64,000 nt of DNA from Ravibacter sp964559125 (GTDB lineage: Bacteria > Bacteroidota > Bacteroidia > Cytophagales > Spirosomataceae), in the NCBI GenBank assembly GCA_964559125.1, contig CAZLGW010000012.1, positions 1 to 64,000 on the forward strand, given 5' to 3'. A model generated the notes under the pieces. It was not told where the DNA came from. It saw nothing but the letters and a program-made list of their open reading frames with translations, and made no database searches. Positions 7,871 to 15,437 of this stretch are shown here, piece by piece. The position numbers and the translations under genes were made by a program. Positions within the stretch are counted from its first letter, which is position 1. Each line of letters begins with the position of its first letter.

Positions 7871-8116
7871 CTAGTGTTTGGTATCACGGATAGACGACGG
7901 ATCATTTCCAGGCTTAACAGTATCGCTATCCCTTATCGGCCCTCCATTAGGCCGATGAATTCTTACTTCACCTCCACCGCTGTTCCCCGAAAGTATCTTT
8001 GCAAGACGCTCCGCCTCCTTCTGAGTCCCAACCACAGCTGAAGCTCTTTCAGCATTTTCTTTTTTCACATTCCAGCCATCCTGGCCTTTCTTCTGCGTAA
8101 CATGATAGTTTGCCAT
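7871..8116 (-). CDS. DUF2188 domain-containing small protein
   Basis: An 81-residue protein. MANYHVTQKKGQDGWNVKKE, then ASAVVGTQKEAERLAKILS, then GGEVRIHRPNGGPIRDSDTV follow the DUF2188 pattern (a strand, GW, a TQxEA helix, and an HxxxG strand). Function unknown; members are widespread small proteins often near mobile or stress genes. It has its own promoter (8178-8207), divergent from the XRE operon. The stop lies 13 bases from the T tract of the opposite-strand RNA candidate. Confidence 0.8.
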   Translation of the reverse strand: MANYHVTQKKGQDGWNVKKENAERASAVVGTQKEAERLAKILSGNSGGGEVRIHRPNGGPIRDSDTVKPGNDPSSIRDTKH

Positions 8117-8177
8117 AAAAATAACATTTTAACTTCCTATACTTTTTGAACGAGTGTCAGACGCCTTATCTGCATCA

Positions 8178-8207
8178 CAAAGGTAAAGGGAAATTTTTAA
8201 TTGCAAA
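8178..8207 (-). promoter_or_regulatory. -33/-7 promoter of the DUF2188 gene
   Basis: Read on the minus strand: TTTG (8207-8204), 18-base spacer, TACCTTTG (8185-8178). A perfect match to the Bacteroidota consensus; the start would be near 8171, giving a leader of about 55 bases. Confidence 0.7.
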
Positions 8208-8235
8208 CAATTTTACTACTTTTTTTATTATGTAT

Positions 8236-8249
8236 AGTTTTATAAAACT
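8236..8249. promoter_or_regulatory. 14-bp perfect palindrome, probable operator of the XRE regulator
   Basis: AGTTTTATAAAACT is its own reverse complement and ends four bases before the -33 box of the XRE promoter, between the two divergent promoters. The position fits autoregulation by the XRE protein encoded next door (inference). Confidence 0.5.
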
Positions 8250-8252
8250 TAT

Positions 8253-8284
8253 CTTGCTAAATTAATTATCGTGTTGTACCTTTG
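8253..8284 (+). promoter_or_regulatory. -33/-7 promoter of the XRE-ImmA-helicase operon
   Basis: CTTG (8253-8256), 20-base spacer, TACCTTTG (8277-8284). Predicted start near 8291, about 23 bases before the ATG at 8314. Confidence 0.7.
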
Positions 8285-8313
8285 ACCAAATTCTTTCATT
8301 ACCGATCACATTC

Positions 8314-8667
8314 ATGGAAATAAAAGGAGTTATAGAGTTTTATCAGGAAATGGGCGATCTTATAAAGATGGAGCGCACCAGAAAGAGCATGAGCCAGGAG
8401 ATGATGGCTGGCAAGCTTGATCTAACAAGAACGTCGGTGATGAATATTGAAAAAGGAAGACACCGCCCATCAATTCACCAATTGCTACAAATTGCCAATA
8501 TCCTCGAAGTCAACTTTATTGAATTAATTCCAAATGGTCGCCAAAACGATGTGAGGCAGCAAACCGACGTTTCCACTGCTCTCGAGAATGCAATTTTCGA
8601 TCAAACCTCTCTACCAAAAGAGGCCCAGTCCGCAGTTCATAACTTCCTGTCTGATCAGAAAAAGTAG
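8314..8667 (+). CDS. XRE-family helix-turn-helix regulator
   Basis: A 117-residue protein with one Cro/cI-type HTH at about 15-75: RTRKSMSQEMMAGKLDLTRTSVMNIEKGRHRPSIHQLLQIANIL. The rest is a short polar tail. It is first in a four-gene plus-strand operon, six bases before the ImmA/IrrE gene; XRE plus ImmA pairs often form a repressor and its protease (ICEBs1 ImmR/ImmA type). Probably binds the palindrome at 8236-8249. Confidence 0.9.
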   Translation: MEIKGVIEFYQEMGDLIKMERTRKSMSQEMMAGKLDLTRTSVMNIEKGRHRPSIHQLLQIANILEVNFIELIPNGRQNDVRQQTDVSTALENAIFDQTSLPKEAQSAVHNFLSDQKK

Positions 8668-8673
8668 ACAATA

Positions 8674-9189
8674 ATGGATAGAAAGGTAATTAATGCAAGG
8701 GTGAGTAAAATCCTCGGAAGTGGTTCCTCGACAACTCTCCCAATAGATATCGAAGCAATAGCAATAGCGCGGGGTTTGAAGGTTGTTGCTTATAAGCTAG
8801 GGCCCGACGTATCGGGGCTTCTTTCCATTGAAAATGGCAAAGGCACCATCGCATACAACGAGACAGACAGTCCCGTGAGGCAACGCTTTACTATCGCCCA
8901 TGAACTAGGTCACTATGAATTGCACAAAGAAAAATCCCACCTTTTTGTAGACCAGCAATTTATCTACCGCAGTCAAAATTCTAAAAATACCGAGGTAAAC
9001 AAAATTATGGAGCAGGAGGCCAACTTGTTCGCTTCCATGATATTGATGCCTACATCTATAGTGAGGAAAGAGTTTGAGAAAATGCAATTTGATTTAGGAA
9101 GCGAAGGTACTATTGACGAGCTGGCTAAAAAATTTAAAGTAAGCGTAGCCGCAATGACGATCAGAATTAACGACCTTGGTCTTCTCTAA
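8674..9189 (+). CDS. ImmA/IrrE-family metallo-endopeptidase
   Basis: A 171-residue protein with the zinc motif HELGH at 76-80 in TIAHELGHYELHK and EQEANLFASMILMP supplying the third acidic ligand. The early DIEAIAIARGLKVV helix is usual in the family. Such proteases cleave or inactivate a partner XRE repressor on damage or infection signals. The partner here is likely the protein encoded directly upstream; the helicase follows 36 bases later. Confidence 0.92.
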   Translation: MDRKVINARVSKILGSGSSTTLPIDIEAIAIARGLKVVAYKLGPDVSGLLSIENGKGTIAYNETDSPVRQRFTIAHELGHYELHKEKSHLFVDQQFIYRSQNSKNTEVNKIMEQEANLFASMILMPTSIVRKEFEKMQFDLGSEGTIDELAKKFKVSVAAMTIRINDLGLL

Positions 9190-9225
9190 ATCGTCCGTTG
9201 GTGTCTGTCATAAAATAGTGATTAC

Positions 9226-10272
9226 ATGGCAAAGGAAAAATGGTTGATTGATCCCAGTGAACTGGATGAATTTCAAAGAGAGATAAGAGAGCTGGACATT
9301 TCCGAAAGCTACGTTATTACCGGATGTGCCGGAAGCGGAAAAACTATACTTGCCCTACATAGAGCCAATGATATCCGGATAAGCCTGCTTGCAGACGGCG
9401 GAGACCCCACCGACTTTACTTTAGTCGTTCGTACAAAAGTATTAAAAGGTTTTATCAAGTCTGGAATCCAGGATCTCGGCATAAGTCTAAACCAGGTCGT
9501 CCACTACGAAAAATGGGATGGCGACGAAGTCGATTACATCGTAGTTGATGAAGTACAGGACTTTAATGAAGATAAAATCAATCTTTGCCAGACCGCGTCA
9601 CGAAAATCGATGATGCTATATGGTGACAGTGAGCAACAGGTATATCCTGACGGCATGTCAACAAGCGACATCGCGGAAAAATTCGAGTTGAAGGAGATTA
9701 AACTTTCAAAGAATTATCGCCTACCGAAATCCATTGCTACGCTAGCCGCTCATGTAGGCGATGACAAACTCCTTGAGAATAAATGTGTTAAAACCGGAAG
9801 TCAAAAGCCTATCTTGAAAAAATTCGCTGATTGGAGAAGCGAATTGGATTACATTGTAGGCGAAATACGCACTCGGAACTACACAGACGTAGCAATCCTC
9901 CTCCCTTTTAACAATAAGAGGAAAGGCAACGGTATGAATTGGCATAGAAATGTCGAGTCGGTTAAGGAATACTTGGACAGTATTGGATTTAGTCATGAAT
10001 ACAAAATAAGAGACGATCTCAATGATCTTAATGAGCTGAACTTTGACTCAACATTACCCAAGGTTATGCCGTTTCATAGCTCCAAGGGCTTGCAATTTGA
10101 AACCGTATTCATTCCGTTCTGCGACTATCCTAAGCATGATCCTTGGTTCGTTAGTAATTACCGCCGACCATTCTACGTGGCTCTGACGCGATCCTACCAA
10201 AATCTTTATATAACCCATACGGACAGGTTGACTCCTTTTTTTGACGGTATACCGCAGTCGAAGTTTGCTTAA
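9226..10272 (+). CDS. Compact UvrD-like superfamily 1 helicase/ATPase
   Basis: A 348-residue protein with SF1 motifs in order: DEFQREI (Q-like), Walker A GCAGSGKT (33-40), VVDEVQDF (motif II, about 107-113), LSKNYRLPKS (motif IV), FHSSKGLQFETVFIPF (motif V) and FYVALTRSYQNLYI (motif VI). At half the length of UvrD it lacks room for the 1B and 2B subdomains, resembling stand-alone DUF2075/UvrD_C_2-type ATPases found in defence and toxin loci. It is followed 10 bases later by a large unknown protein, suggesting a joint complex. Confidence 0.88.
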   Translation: MAKEKWLIDPSELDEFQREIRELDISESYVITGCAGSGKTILALHRANDIRISLLADGGDPTDFTLVVRTKVLKGFIKSGIQDLGISLNQVVHYEKWDGDEVDYIVVDEVQDFNEDKINLCQTASRKSMMLYGDSEQQVYPDGMSTSDIAEKFELKEIKLSKNYRLPKSIATLAAHVGDDKLLENKCVKTGSQKPILKKFADWRSELDYIVGEIRTRNYTDVAILLPFNNKRKGNGMNWHRNVESVKEYLDSIGFSHEYKIRDDLNDLNELNFDSTLPKVMPFHSSKGLQFETVFIPFCDYPKHDPWFVSNYRRPFYVALTRSYQNLYITHTDRLTPFFDGIPQSKFA

Positions 10273-10282
10273 ACAGTACAGT

Positions 10283-12226
10283 ATGCGATACTTGTATATC
10301 CCGTTATGCTCGAAAGGTTTTACTTTTGAGAGCATATTTTCAACGGAGAGTATCTCTCCTCCGAACTTTTACCCAATCCGTAAATTCGGGTTCGACTATT
10401 CCTATAAAATACCTGAAATTCATCACGAATCGGCCATTATTTTATTTAACTCTATACCTGATTATGAGACAGGAGATTCAAATACTAGCACGATAAAATT
10501 TGTACTAAGGGTTACTGAAAAGGATTTAAACGAAGACGAACTCATTGTAATTGATGATGGAATTTTTGCTTACACAGAAACGATTTACCTGACTAAAGAA
10601 AACTTTAAACTGATCTTCTTTTCTGAACGGGACAAGCGCTTAGCCGCTCTAAAGGCGGAGTCTTCTTTACCTACTAAGAGTTTGACAAAATATTGGGAAA
10701 ATCTTAAAGTAGACACATCACCGGAGCTTACCAAGTTTGATACGACCCAAATCGGAACTGTCAAAATCGGCTCGGATGGTTTGGATACCAAAATTAAACT
10801 TGACAAAGAATACAATCATTTCAAGGGCCTGGTTTATGGTTTGTTCGTTGGTTTGTTGACTGTCCGCAATTCTAAACGACGTGAATCTAGCCGCGTGATG
10901 CAAGAGCTCATCAACGCTTTCGCAGAGTTCAACAATCGGCTTGAAGATTATTACAGAAATGCCAAATACAAACGTTCACCTGTCGTTCTCGAAACTACAA
11001 TGCAACGTTACCTTGACAAACTGACAGACAGTATTAATCGGCTTAAACCACTCCTTTCCGATAAACTCCCCACCGTTGACTTTCCTGAATCAAGCGTTGT
11101 ATCCTTTTTGCTTGAGAAGTTAAGCAATCAGCTCACAAATGAGGAAGAAGCCCTCAGATATTTGAAATATCAAAGCATTGACGATATTCTTTTCGGTTCG
11201 TCCAAATATACACAGGTGGTGAAAATGGCAATGGAACACCACGGGCATCCTGGCAATATTAATCATTTTGACAACATACACAATTCCGCCATTGAGTTAC
11301 TAAATGCAAGAATCCTGCCTAAGGAGCGACTCATCCATCTGTCGAATATTAGAAACACCCTCCAAACCCTCGCAAAAGCAATCGACGATTTACCCGTTAA
11401 TGAATCAGCTGAATTTCCTAGATTAACGGGCTTAACATATAGTTTCAGTAAGAATAGCATATCTGTTGAACCGCCATCATCAATAGCCGATGAAGAATTA
11501 CTAGGATATCTTGTCAGCATCTCGAATTCAATTCTGCCCAACTCAAAAAGCACCAAAGGCGAGACGCAGAAAGAATCTATACTTAATATAGTCGAAAGCA
11601 TAGGAAATCTATTTTCGAAAAATAAAGCTGCAAAATCGACCTTGCTATACAAATATCTTGATAACCAAATTAACAGCTATTCAATTGAAACGGTCAACTC
11701 CGTTCCTTTACGCAATTTTGTGGCCTTTGCTTTTAATCCCGATAGTCTCGAAAAATTAACGAACTATTTGGTTGCGAAAGAAATTAACGAGCCTTGGCTG
11801 GCTTATTCTTTTTGGTGTGCTTATAACGGCTTTGCAAATACAAGCGGAAATTTTCTTCAGCCCGTCTTCCAGTCAAATGACATAGAGATGCAAAACTATT
11901 TGGACAACTTCCTAATGGACGTTTTACGCCAAGTGGACGCGACGCGTGAAGAAGCCCCTGTGGATAGGGAGGCCGAAAATTCTCAATCGGTGCGTAGACA
12001 GCGTGCCCTGGTTTTTTTTAGAAAATTTGTCGAAGGAAAACATCATATTTCAGAGGGCGACTTTTTGGAGTTGCTCGATTTACCCTCCAACAGTGAAGTG
12101 GTGGATGTTCTTAAAGCCCGACATGGAATCAATAAACGTGATGGAAAGAAATTAGCGTCCTCATTACTTCTTTTTTTAAACAGTGAAGACCTGTTCCAGA
12201 CGCCGAATACTACGGAGTCTAAATGA
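10283..12226 (+). CDS. Unknown 647-residue protein, last gene of the XRE-ImmA-helicase operon
   Basis: I do not recognise a domain. The frame is open from 10241, but the ATG at 10283, ten bases after the helicase stop, gives the natural start MRYLYIPLCSKGFTF. The N-terminal 170 residues look beta-rich; residues from about 185 on are mostly helical, with charged heptad-like stretches (LINAFAEFNNRLEDYY, DKLTDSINRLKPLL). A basic KRRESSRVMQE segment lies near residue 195. No signal peptide or membrane segment. Composition is AT-rich and asparagine/serine-rich like its operon neighbours. By position it could be the effector or partner of the helicase; this is inference. Confidence 0.75.
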   Translation: MRYLYIPLCSKGFTFESIFSTESISPPNFYPIRKFGFDYSYKIPEIHHESAIILFNSIPDYETGDSNTSTIKFVLRVTEKDLNEDELIVIDDGIFAYTETIYLTKENFKLIFFSERDKRLAALKAESSLPTKSLTKYWENLKVDTSPELTKFDTTQIGTVKIGSDGLDTKIKLDKEYNHFKGLVYGLFVGLLTVRNSKRRESSRVMQELINAFAEFNNRLEDYYRNAKYKRSPVVLETTMQRYLDKLTDSINRLKPLLSDKLPTVDFPESSVVSFLLEKLSNQLTNEEEALRYLKYQSIDDILFGSSKYTQVVKMAMEHHGHPGNINHFDNIHNSAIELLNARILPKERLIHLSNIRNTLQTLAKAIDDLPVNESAEFPRLTGLTYSFSKNSISVEPPSSIADEELLGYLVSISNSILPNSKSTKGETQKESILNIVESIGNLFSKNKAAKSTLLYKYLDNQINSYSIETVNSVPLRNFVAFAFNPDSLEKLTNYLVAKEINEPWLAYSFWCAYNGFANTSGNFLQPVFQSNDIEMQNYLDNFLMDVLRQVDATREEAPVDREAENSQSVRRQRALVFFRKFVEGKHHISEGDFLELLDLPSNSEVVDVLKARHGINKRDGKKLASSLLLFLNSEDLFQTPNTTESK

Positions 12227-12276
12227 GGAAACACCCATTAGACTCTCGATATTTGGTGTCAAAAAACACATTCCCG

Positions 12277-12297
12277 ATTTGGTTGCAATAACCAAAT
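12277..12297. other. Perfect 8-bp hairpin after the four-gene operon
   Basis: ATTTGGTT (12277-12284), loop GCAAT, AACCAAAT (12290-12297). No T tract follows, so this is not a classical terminator, but its place 50 bases after the operon fits a 3'-end structure. The rest of the 180-base gap before the next gene shows nothing clear. Confidence 0.35.
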
Positions 12298-12406
12298 ATA
12301 TCTTAGTTGGAGAAAGCTTATACAATCTCTAGGATAAAAAAGTGGGTCTTATTCCAACGCGTAATGGTAGAGAGCTTTGGCGAGAGCTGGTAAATAGAAA
12401 CTGTAG

Positions 12407-13852
12407 ATGAACAAGCAACAACTAATTGAGTTGACAAACGAGTTAGTCAAACAGCCTCATGAAAGTGAATGGGTTGAGTTTAAGCTCAATTTTCATTCGC
12501 CGGAAGAAATTGGTCAGCGACTTTCAGCGCTTTCTAATGGAGCCTGTATTCATAATCAGGGCTTTGGCTACCTGGTTTTCGGTATTGAAGATCAAACTCA
12601 AATTATTAAGGGTACTTCGTTCAAAGCAAAATCGCATAAAAAAGGAGGGGAGGACTTAGAGCATTGGCTATCAACACGGCTAAATCCTAAAATCGATTTT
12701 ACTGTGTATGAATTCGACTATGATGAAACCCGGCATATTTCGCTCTATGTTATTCCCGCAGCTAAAAACCAGCCTGTGGAATTTATCAACCAGTCATACA
12801 TTCGGATCGGTAGCATTACAAAAAAGCTGAACGAATACCCTGAAAAGCAAGCCAAAATCTGGAAGAAGAATGTGACGCCGTTCGAGAAGGAAATCGCAAT
12901 GGACAACTTATCTGCGGCAGATATTACGAAGTATTTGAGCACGGAGACATATTTTGACCTGATGAAGATCCCTTACCCTTCGACACAGCAGGGTGTAGTT
13001 GATAAGTTCATGGAGGATGGCCTGGTTATCAAAAATAGAGGGTATGCGATTACAAAACTGGGTGCGTTACTATTCGCCAAACAGTTAAAGGACTTTGAAA
13101 GTGTCGCTCGAAAGTCGATACGCGTGATTGTGTATAAAGGAAAAAACAAGGTCGCGACCGAAAGGGAGCAGATCGGAGCAAGAGGCTACGCGATTGGTTT
13201 TGAAGGTCTTGTCGTTTGGATAAATAGTCAGCTTCCCGCCAATGAGGAAATTGGAAAGGCATTGCGGAAAGAGTCGAGGATGTATCCTGAGGTGGCAATC
13301 CGTGAATTGGTGGCGAATGCATTGGTTCATCAGGATCTGAATGAGAAAGGATTTCCAATGATCGAAATCTTTACGGACAGAATAGAAATATCCAATCCAG
13401 GAACACCTCTGGTCACTCCTGAGCGGTTCATAGATGCTTATGTATCCAGAAATGAGAAGCTCGCAGACATAATGCGGAGAATGGGCTTTTGCGAAGAGAA
13501 AGGAAGTGGGTTGGATAAAGTGATTTTCTACAACGAATTGTATCAACTGCCTCCGATAAATGTCATAGTAGCCGAAAATAGAACCAGAATTACGATTTAC
13601 AGTTACAAGACGCTCAATGATCTGGATAAGAAGGAGAAGATCAGGGCCTGTTATCAGCATGCCTGTTTGAAATATGTTTCAAACGAGAAAATGACCAACC
13701 AATCTTTGAGAGATCGATTCAAGATTGAAGACCAAAATTCTGCAATTGCCTCACGAATCATCAAAGATGCTCTGGAAGAGGGCGTAATCAAAAAAGATGA
13801 TCCGGAAAGTAAATCAAGAAAGTATCCATCTTATTTGCCCATCTGGGCTTAA
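12407..13852 (+). CDS. Schlafen/AlbA_2 domain protein with GHKL-like ATP-binding domain
   Basis: A 481-residue protein. The N-terminal Schlafen AlbA_2 domain spans about residues 10-125: HESEWVEFKLNF, LSALSNGACIHNQGFGYLVFGI and SYIRIGSITKKL. A C-terminal HATPase_c_4-type region follows: PEVAIRELVANALVHQDL near 295-310, IEIFTDRIEISNPG and CEEKGSGLDKVI. The last 80 residues probably form a winged helix. Such proteins are annotated as RecG-like or transcriptional regulators and recur in defence islands; a nucleic-acid-binding or nuclease role is possible but not shown. It is preceded by a separate 180-base gap, so it is probably its own unit. Confidence 0.85.
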   Translation: MNKQQLIELTNELVKQPHESEWVEFKLNFHSPEEIGQRLSALSNGACIHNQGFGYLVFGIEDQTQIIKGTSFKAKSHKKGGEDLEHWLSTRLNPKIDFTVYEFDYDETRHISLYVIPAAKNQPVEFINQSYIRIGSITKKLNEYPEKQAKIWKKNVTPFEKEIAMDNLSAADITKYLSTETYFDLMKIPYPSTQQGVVDKFMEDGLVIKNRGYAITKLGALLFAKQLKDFESVARKSIRVIVYKGKNKVATEREQIGARGYAIGFEGLVVWINSQLPANEEIGKALRKESRMYPEVAIRELVANALVHQDLNEKGFPMIEIFTDRIEISNPGTPLVTPERFIDAYVSRNEKLADIMRRMGFCEEKGSGLDKVIFYNELYQLPPINVIVAENRTRITIYSYKTLNDLDKKEKIRACYQHACLKYVSNEKMTNQSLRDRFKIEDQNSAIASRIIKDALEEGVIKKDDPESKSRKYPSYLPIWA

Positions 13853-13865
13853 GCCTTGTTTGATC

Positions 13866-14398
13866 GTTATTTGATATATTGCCCTAGTAGCCATATAAGT
13901 ATCTGATATACAGGCGCTTTTTATTTGATTGTTATTTGATAGCGCCCCAGTCCGCTGAAGCTGGATCAAGATGGTTAGAATTCAAAGTATGAAGAAATAT
14001 GAGGCTCGGCTATTGTAGGTTCCGGCGATGTTGACCACCCCTTTCTTGGCAGTCTTTTAGAGCCATTGTTATGGCCTGTTTTTTGGCCAAAGTTATTTGA
14101 TTTTTCTCAACGACTGGCCTGAGAGTTGTATTCTGTGGGCCTTATGTACGATCCGATCCAGGATAGCGTCACCGACCGATCTGTCTCCAATGGTCTCATG
14201 CCAATTTTCGACGGGAAGCTGGGAGGCAATAATGGTAGATTCCCTACTGCCATGCCTGTCTTCGATGATTTCCAGCAGTGCCATGCGTGCCTGCGCATCC
14301 AGTGGCTGTAGTCCGAAGTCGTCCAGGATTAGCAGGTCCTGCTTCTCGATCCGGTTGAGTCCTTTCAGATACGATCCGTCGGCTTTGAGCATCTTGAG
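13866..14398 (-). mobile_element. Remnant of an IS21-family element (right end and istB tail)
   Basis: Only the 3' third of istB (14093-14392) and the DNA beyond it are left. The sequence GTTATTTGAT occurs at 13866-13875, 13931-13940 and 14092-14101, the first two inside a longer shared block (TGATYGTTATTTGATA, then GCCC). Repeated subterminal transposase sites are typical of IS21 ends. istA and the other end are missing; the element stops abruptly near 14399 where a group II intron fragment begins. The 240 bases from 13853 to 14092 hold these repeats and no gene. Confidence 0.6.
14093..14392 (-). pseudogene. istB: istB fragment (IS21 helper ATPase), N-terminus lost
   Basis: The 99 residues cover Walker B and the C-terminal part: RIEKQDLLILDDFGLQPLD, then RHGSRESTIIASQLPVENWH and DRIVHKAHRIQLSGQSLRK. 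Intact IstB has about 245 residues with a Walker A GxxGxGKT, absent here. Homology stops at the LKADGSYLKG start, next to the intron fragment junction. Confidence 0.88.
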
Positions 14399-14399
14399 C

Positions 14400-14588
14400 C
14401 AAAAGACACCTTCGCAAATGCCAATTAAGGATCAGAGCCAAAATAGGCCGAACCTGATGGGCCACTGGCAACTGACACCGCCAACACTGGTCAGTAGGAG
14501 GTAGCTGATCCGGAAGCGCCGTGTGACAGGAGACTGTCACGCACGGTGCTGTGAGAGGTTTGGGGTTAAACTCCCCTACCTACTCGAC
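14400..14588 (+). ncRNA. Group II intron 3' end (domains V and VI), degenerate remnant
   Basis: Positions 14515-14550 form a domain V hairpin: arm AGCGCCGTGTGACAG, loop GAGA, arm CTGTCACGCACGGTGCT. Positions 14553-14584 fold as domain VI (GAGAGG...GGGG, loop TTAAA, CCCC...CCT, bulged A, CTC), and the sequence ends CTACTCGAC, a standard bacterial group II intron 3' terminus. No reverse transcriptase/maturase frame precedes it, so the 5' part and the encoded protein are gone. The exact left edge is uncertain; it is placed at the istB break. The 3' boundary lies six bases beyond the stop of the convergent sigma-factor gene. Confidence 0.75.
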
Positions 14589-14594
14589 AGAACA

Positions 14595-15176
14595 CTATAT
14601 ATAGTGATTGGTAAGCCACCAGATACTGCAGTATGGTACAAGTAACCGAAGGTTTTTCAGCCCGCTATAAATAAGCTTATATGCTGAATGATAGTTTAAT
14701 CCCATAACTTCTGCAATGCTCTCATTGCTAAGTCGCAGTTTATAACGTAAATGGAGCGCTTCCTGCTGCCGCTTGGGGAGCTTTTCCAAAGCGGCTTCTA
14801 ATTGAGCCAATCGGAATGCTTTGGTTTCATCTTCAATAAGAATAGCTTCCACCGAATCTTCACTGTCTTCCATTGGCTCCAATATCTGTTTTTTCATCCG
14901 TTCTTTAAATGAAAAAAACAGCTTATTTCTCAACGACTTAAAAAGATATCTCCTTAAGTCCCGAATTGTCGCCACTTTCTCTCGGGATTCCCAAAGCTCT
15001 ACAAAAAGGTCCTGTATGCAATCTTTCACGACCTCAAGATCCGGGCAAATTTTATAGCCATACTGAACCATTCCCCTCATATAAGTTTGATAGAGTGCCT
15101 CGAAGGCATCATGGTCGCCGGCACTAAAATCCCTTAGCAATTTATCTGTATCGGGTCCGCGAAAAATATCGTTCAT
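14595..15176 (-). CDS. ECF RNA polymerase sigma factor (Bacteroides sigma-70 family)
   Basis: A 193-residue ECF sigma factor. Region 2 at about 20-90: FEALYQTYMRGMVQYGYKI, VKDCIQDLFVELWESRE and LRRYLFKSLRNKLF. Region 4 at about 130-180: LEKLPKRQQEALHLRYKLRLSNESIAEVMGL. Its usual partner is FecR; the nearest is at 19575, on the other strand, 4.4 kb away. It diverges from the haem c protein gene at 15438. The C-terminal tail CSIWWLTNHYI reaches a stop that lies in the palindrome CACTATATATAGTG (14593-14606) next to the intron end, so the original tail may have been altered. Confidence 0.93.
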   Translation of the reverse strand: MNDIFRGPDTDKLLRDFSAGDHDAFEALYQTYMRGMVQYGYKICPDLEVVKDCIQDLFVELWESREKVATIRDLRRYLFKSLRNKLFFSFKERMKKQILEPMEDSEDSVEAILIEDETKAFRLAQLEAALEKLPKRQQEALHLRYKLRLSNESIAEVMGLNYHSAYKLIYSGLKNLRLLVPYCSIWWLTNHYI

Positions 15177-15437
15177 TACACTCGACTCTAAGACAAGAAG
15201 GGGGACAATTTTAAGGCTTTACGGACGATTTTATCTTTCCCGGTTATGCTATCATAAGATACTTCACCGACTCGTAACAAAAAAGACATCAGTTATACTA
15301 GGAAAACAAGCTGCTAATTTTCAAACAATTAAAGACAATATCCAAATTGTTGGTATTAAGATTTTAACAATTCTTGGGCAAAGGTGGGATAAAGTAGCAC
15401 AAAAACTACACTTTAAAGAAACCCTAGGTAACTATTT
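15177..15437. other. Divergent control region between sigma factor and haem c protein genes
   Basis: A 261-base AT-rich gap. I saw no TAnnTTTG box on either strand, so expression may depend on an alternative sigma factor such as the adjacent ECF factor. No clear operator or hairpin. Confidence 0.4.

Noticed and set aside
12223..12291. 22-codon frame overlapping the end of the unknown protein gene (ATGA)
   Set aside because: Short, without conserved composition, and runs into a hairpin; not enough support for a gene.
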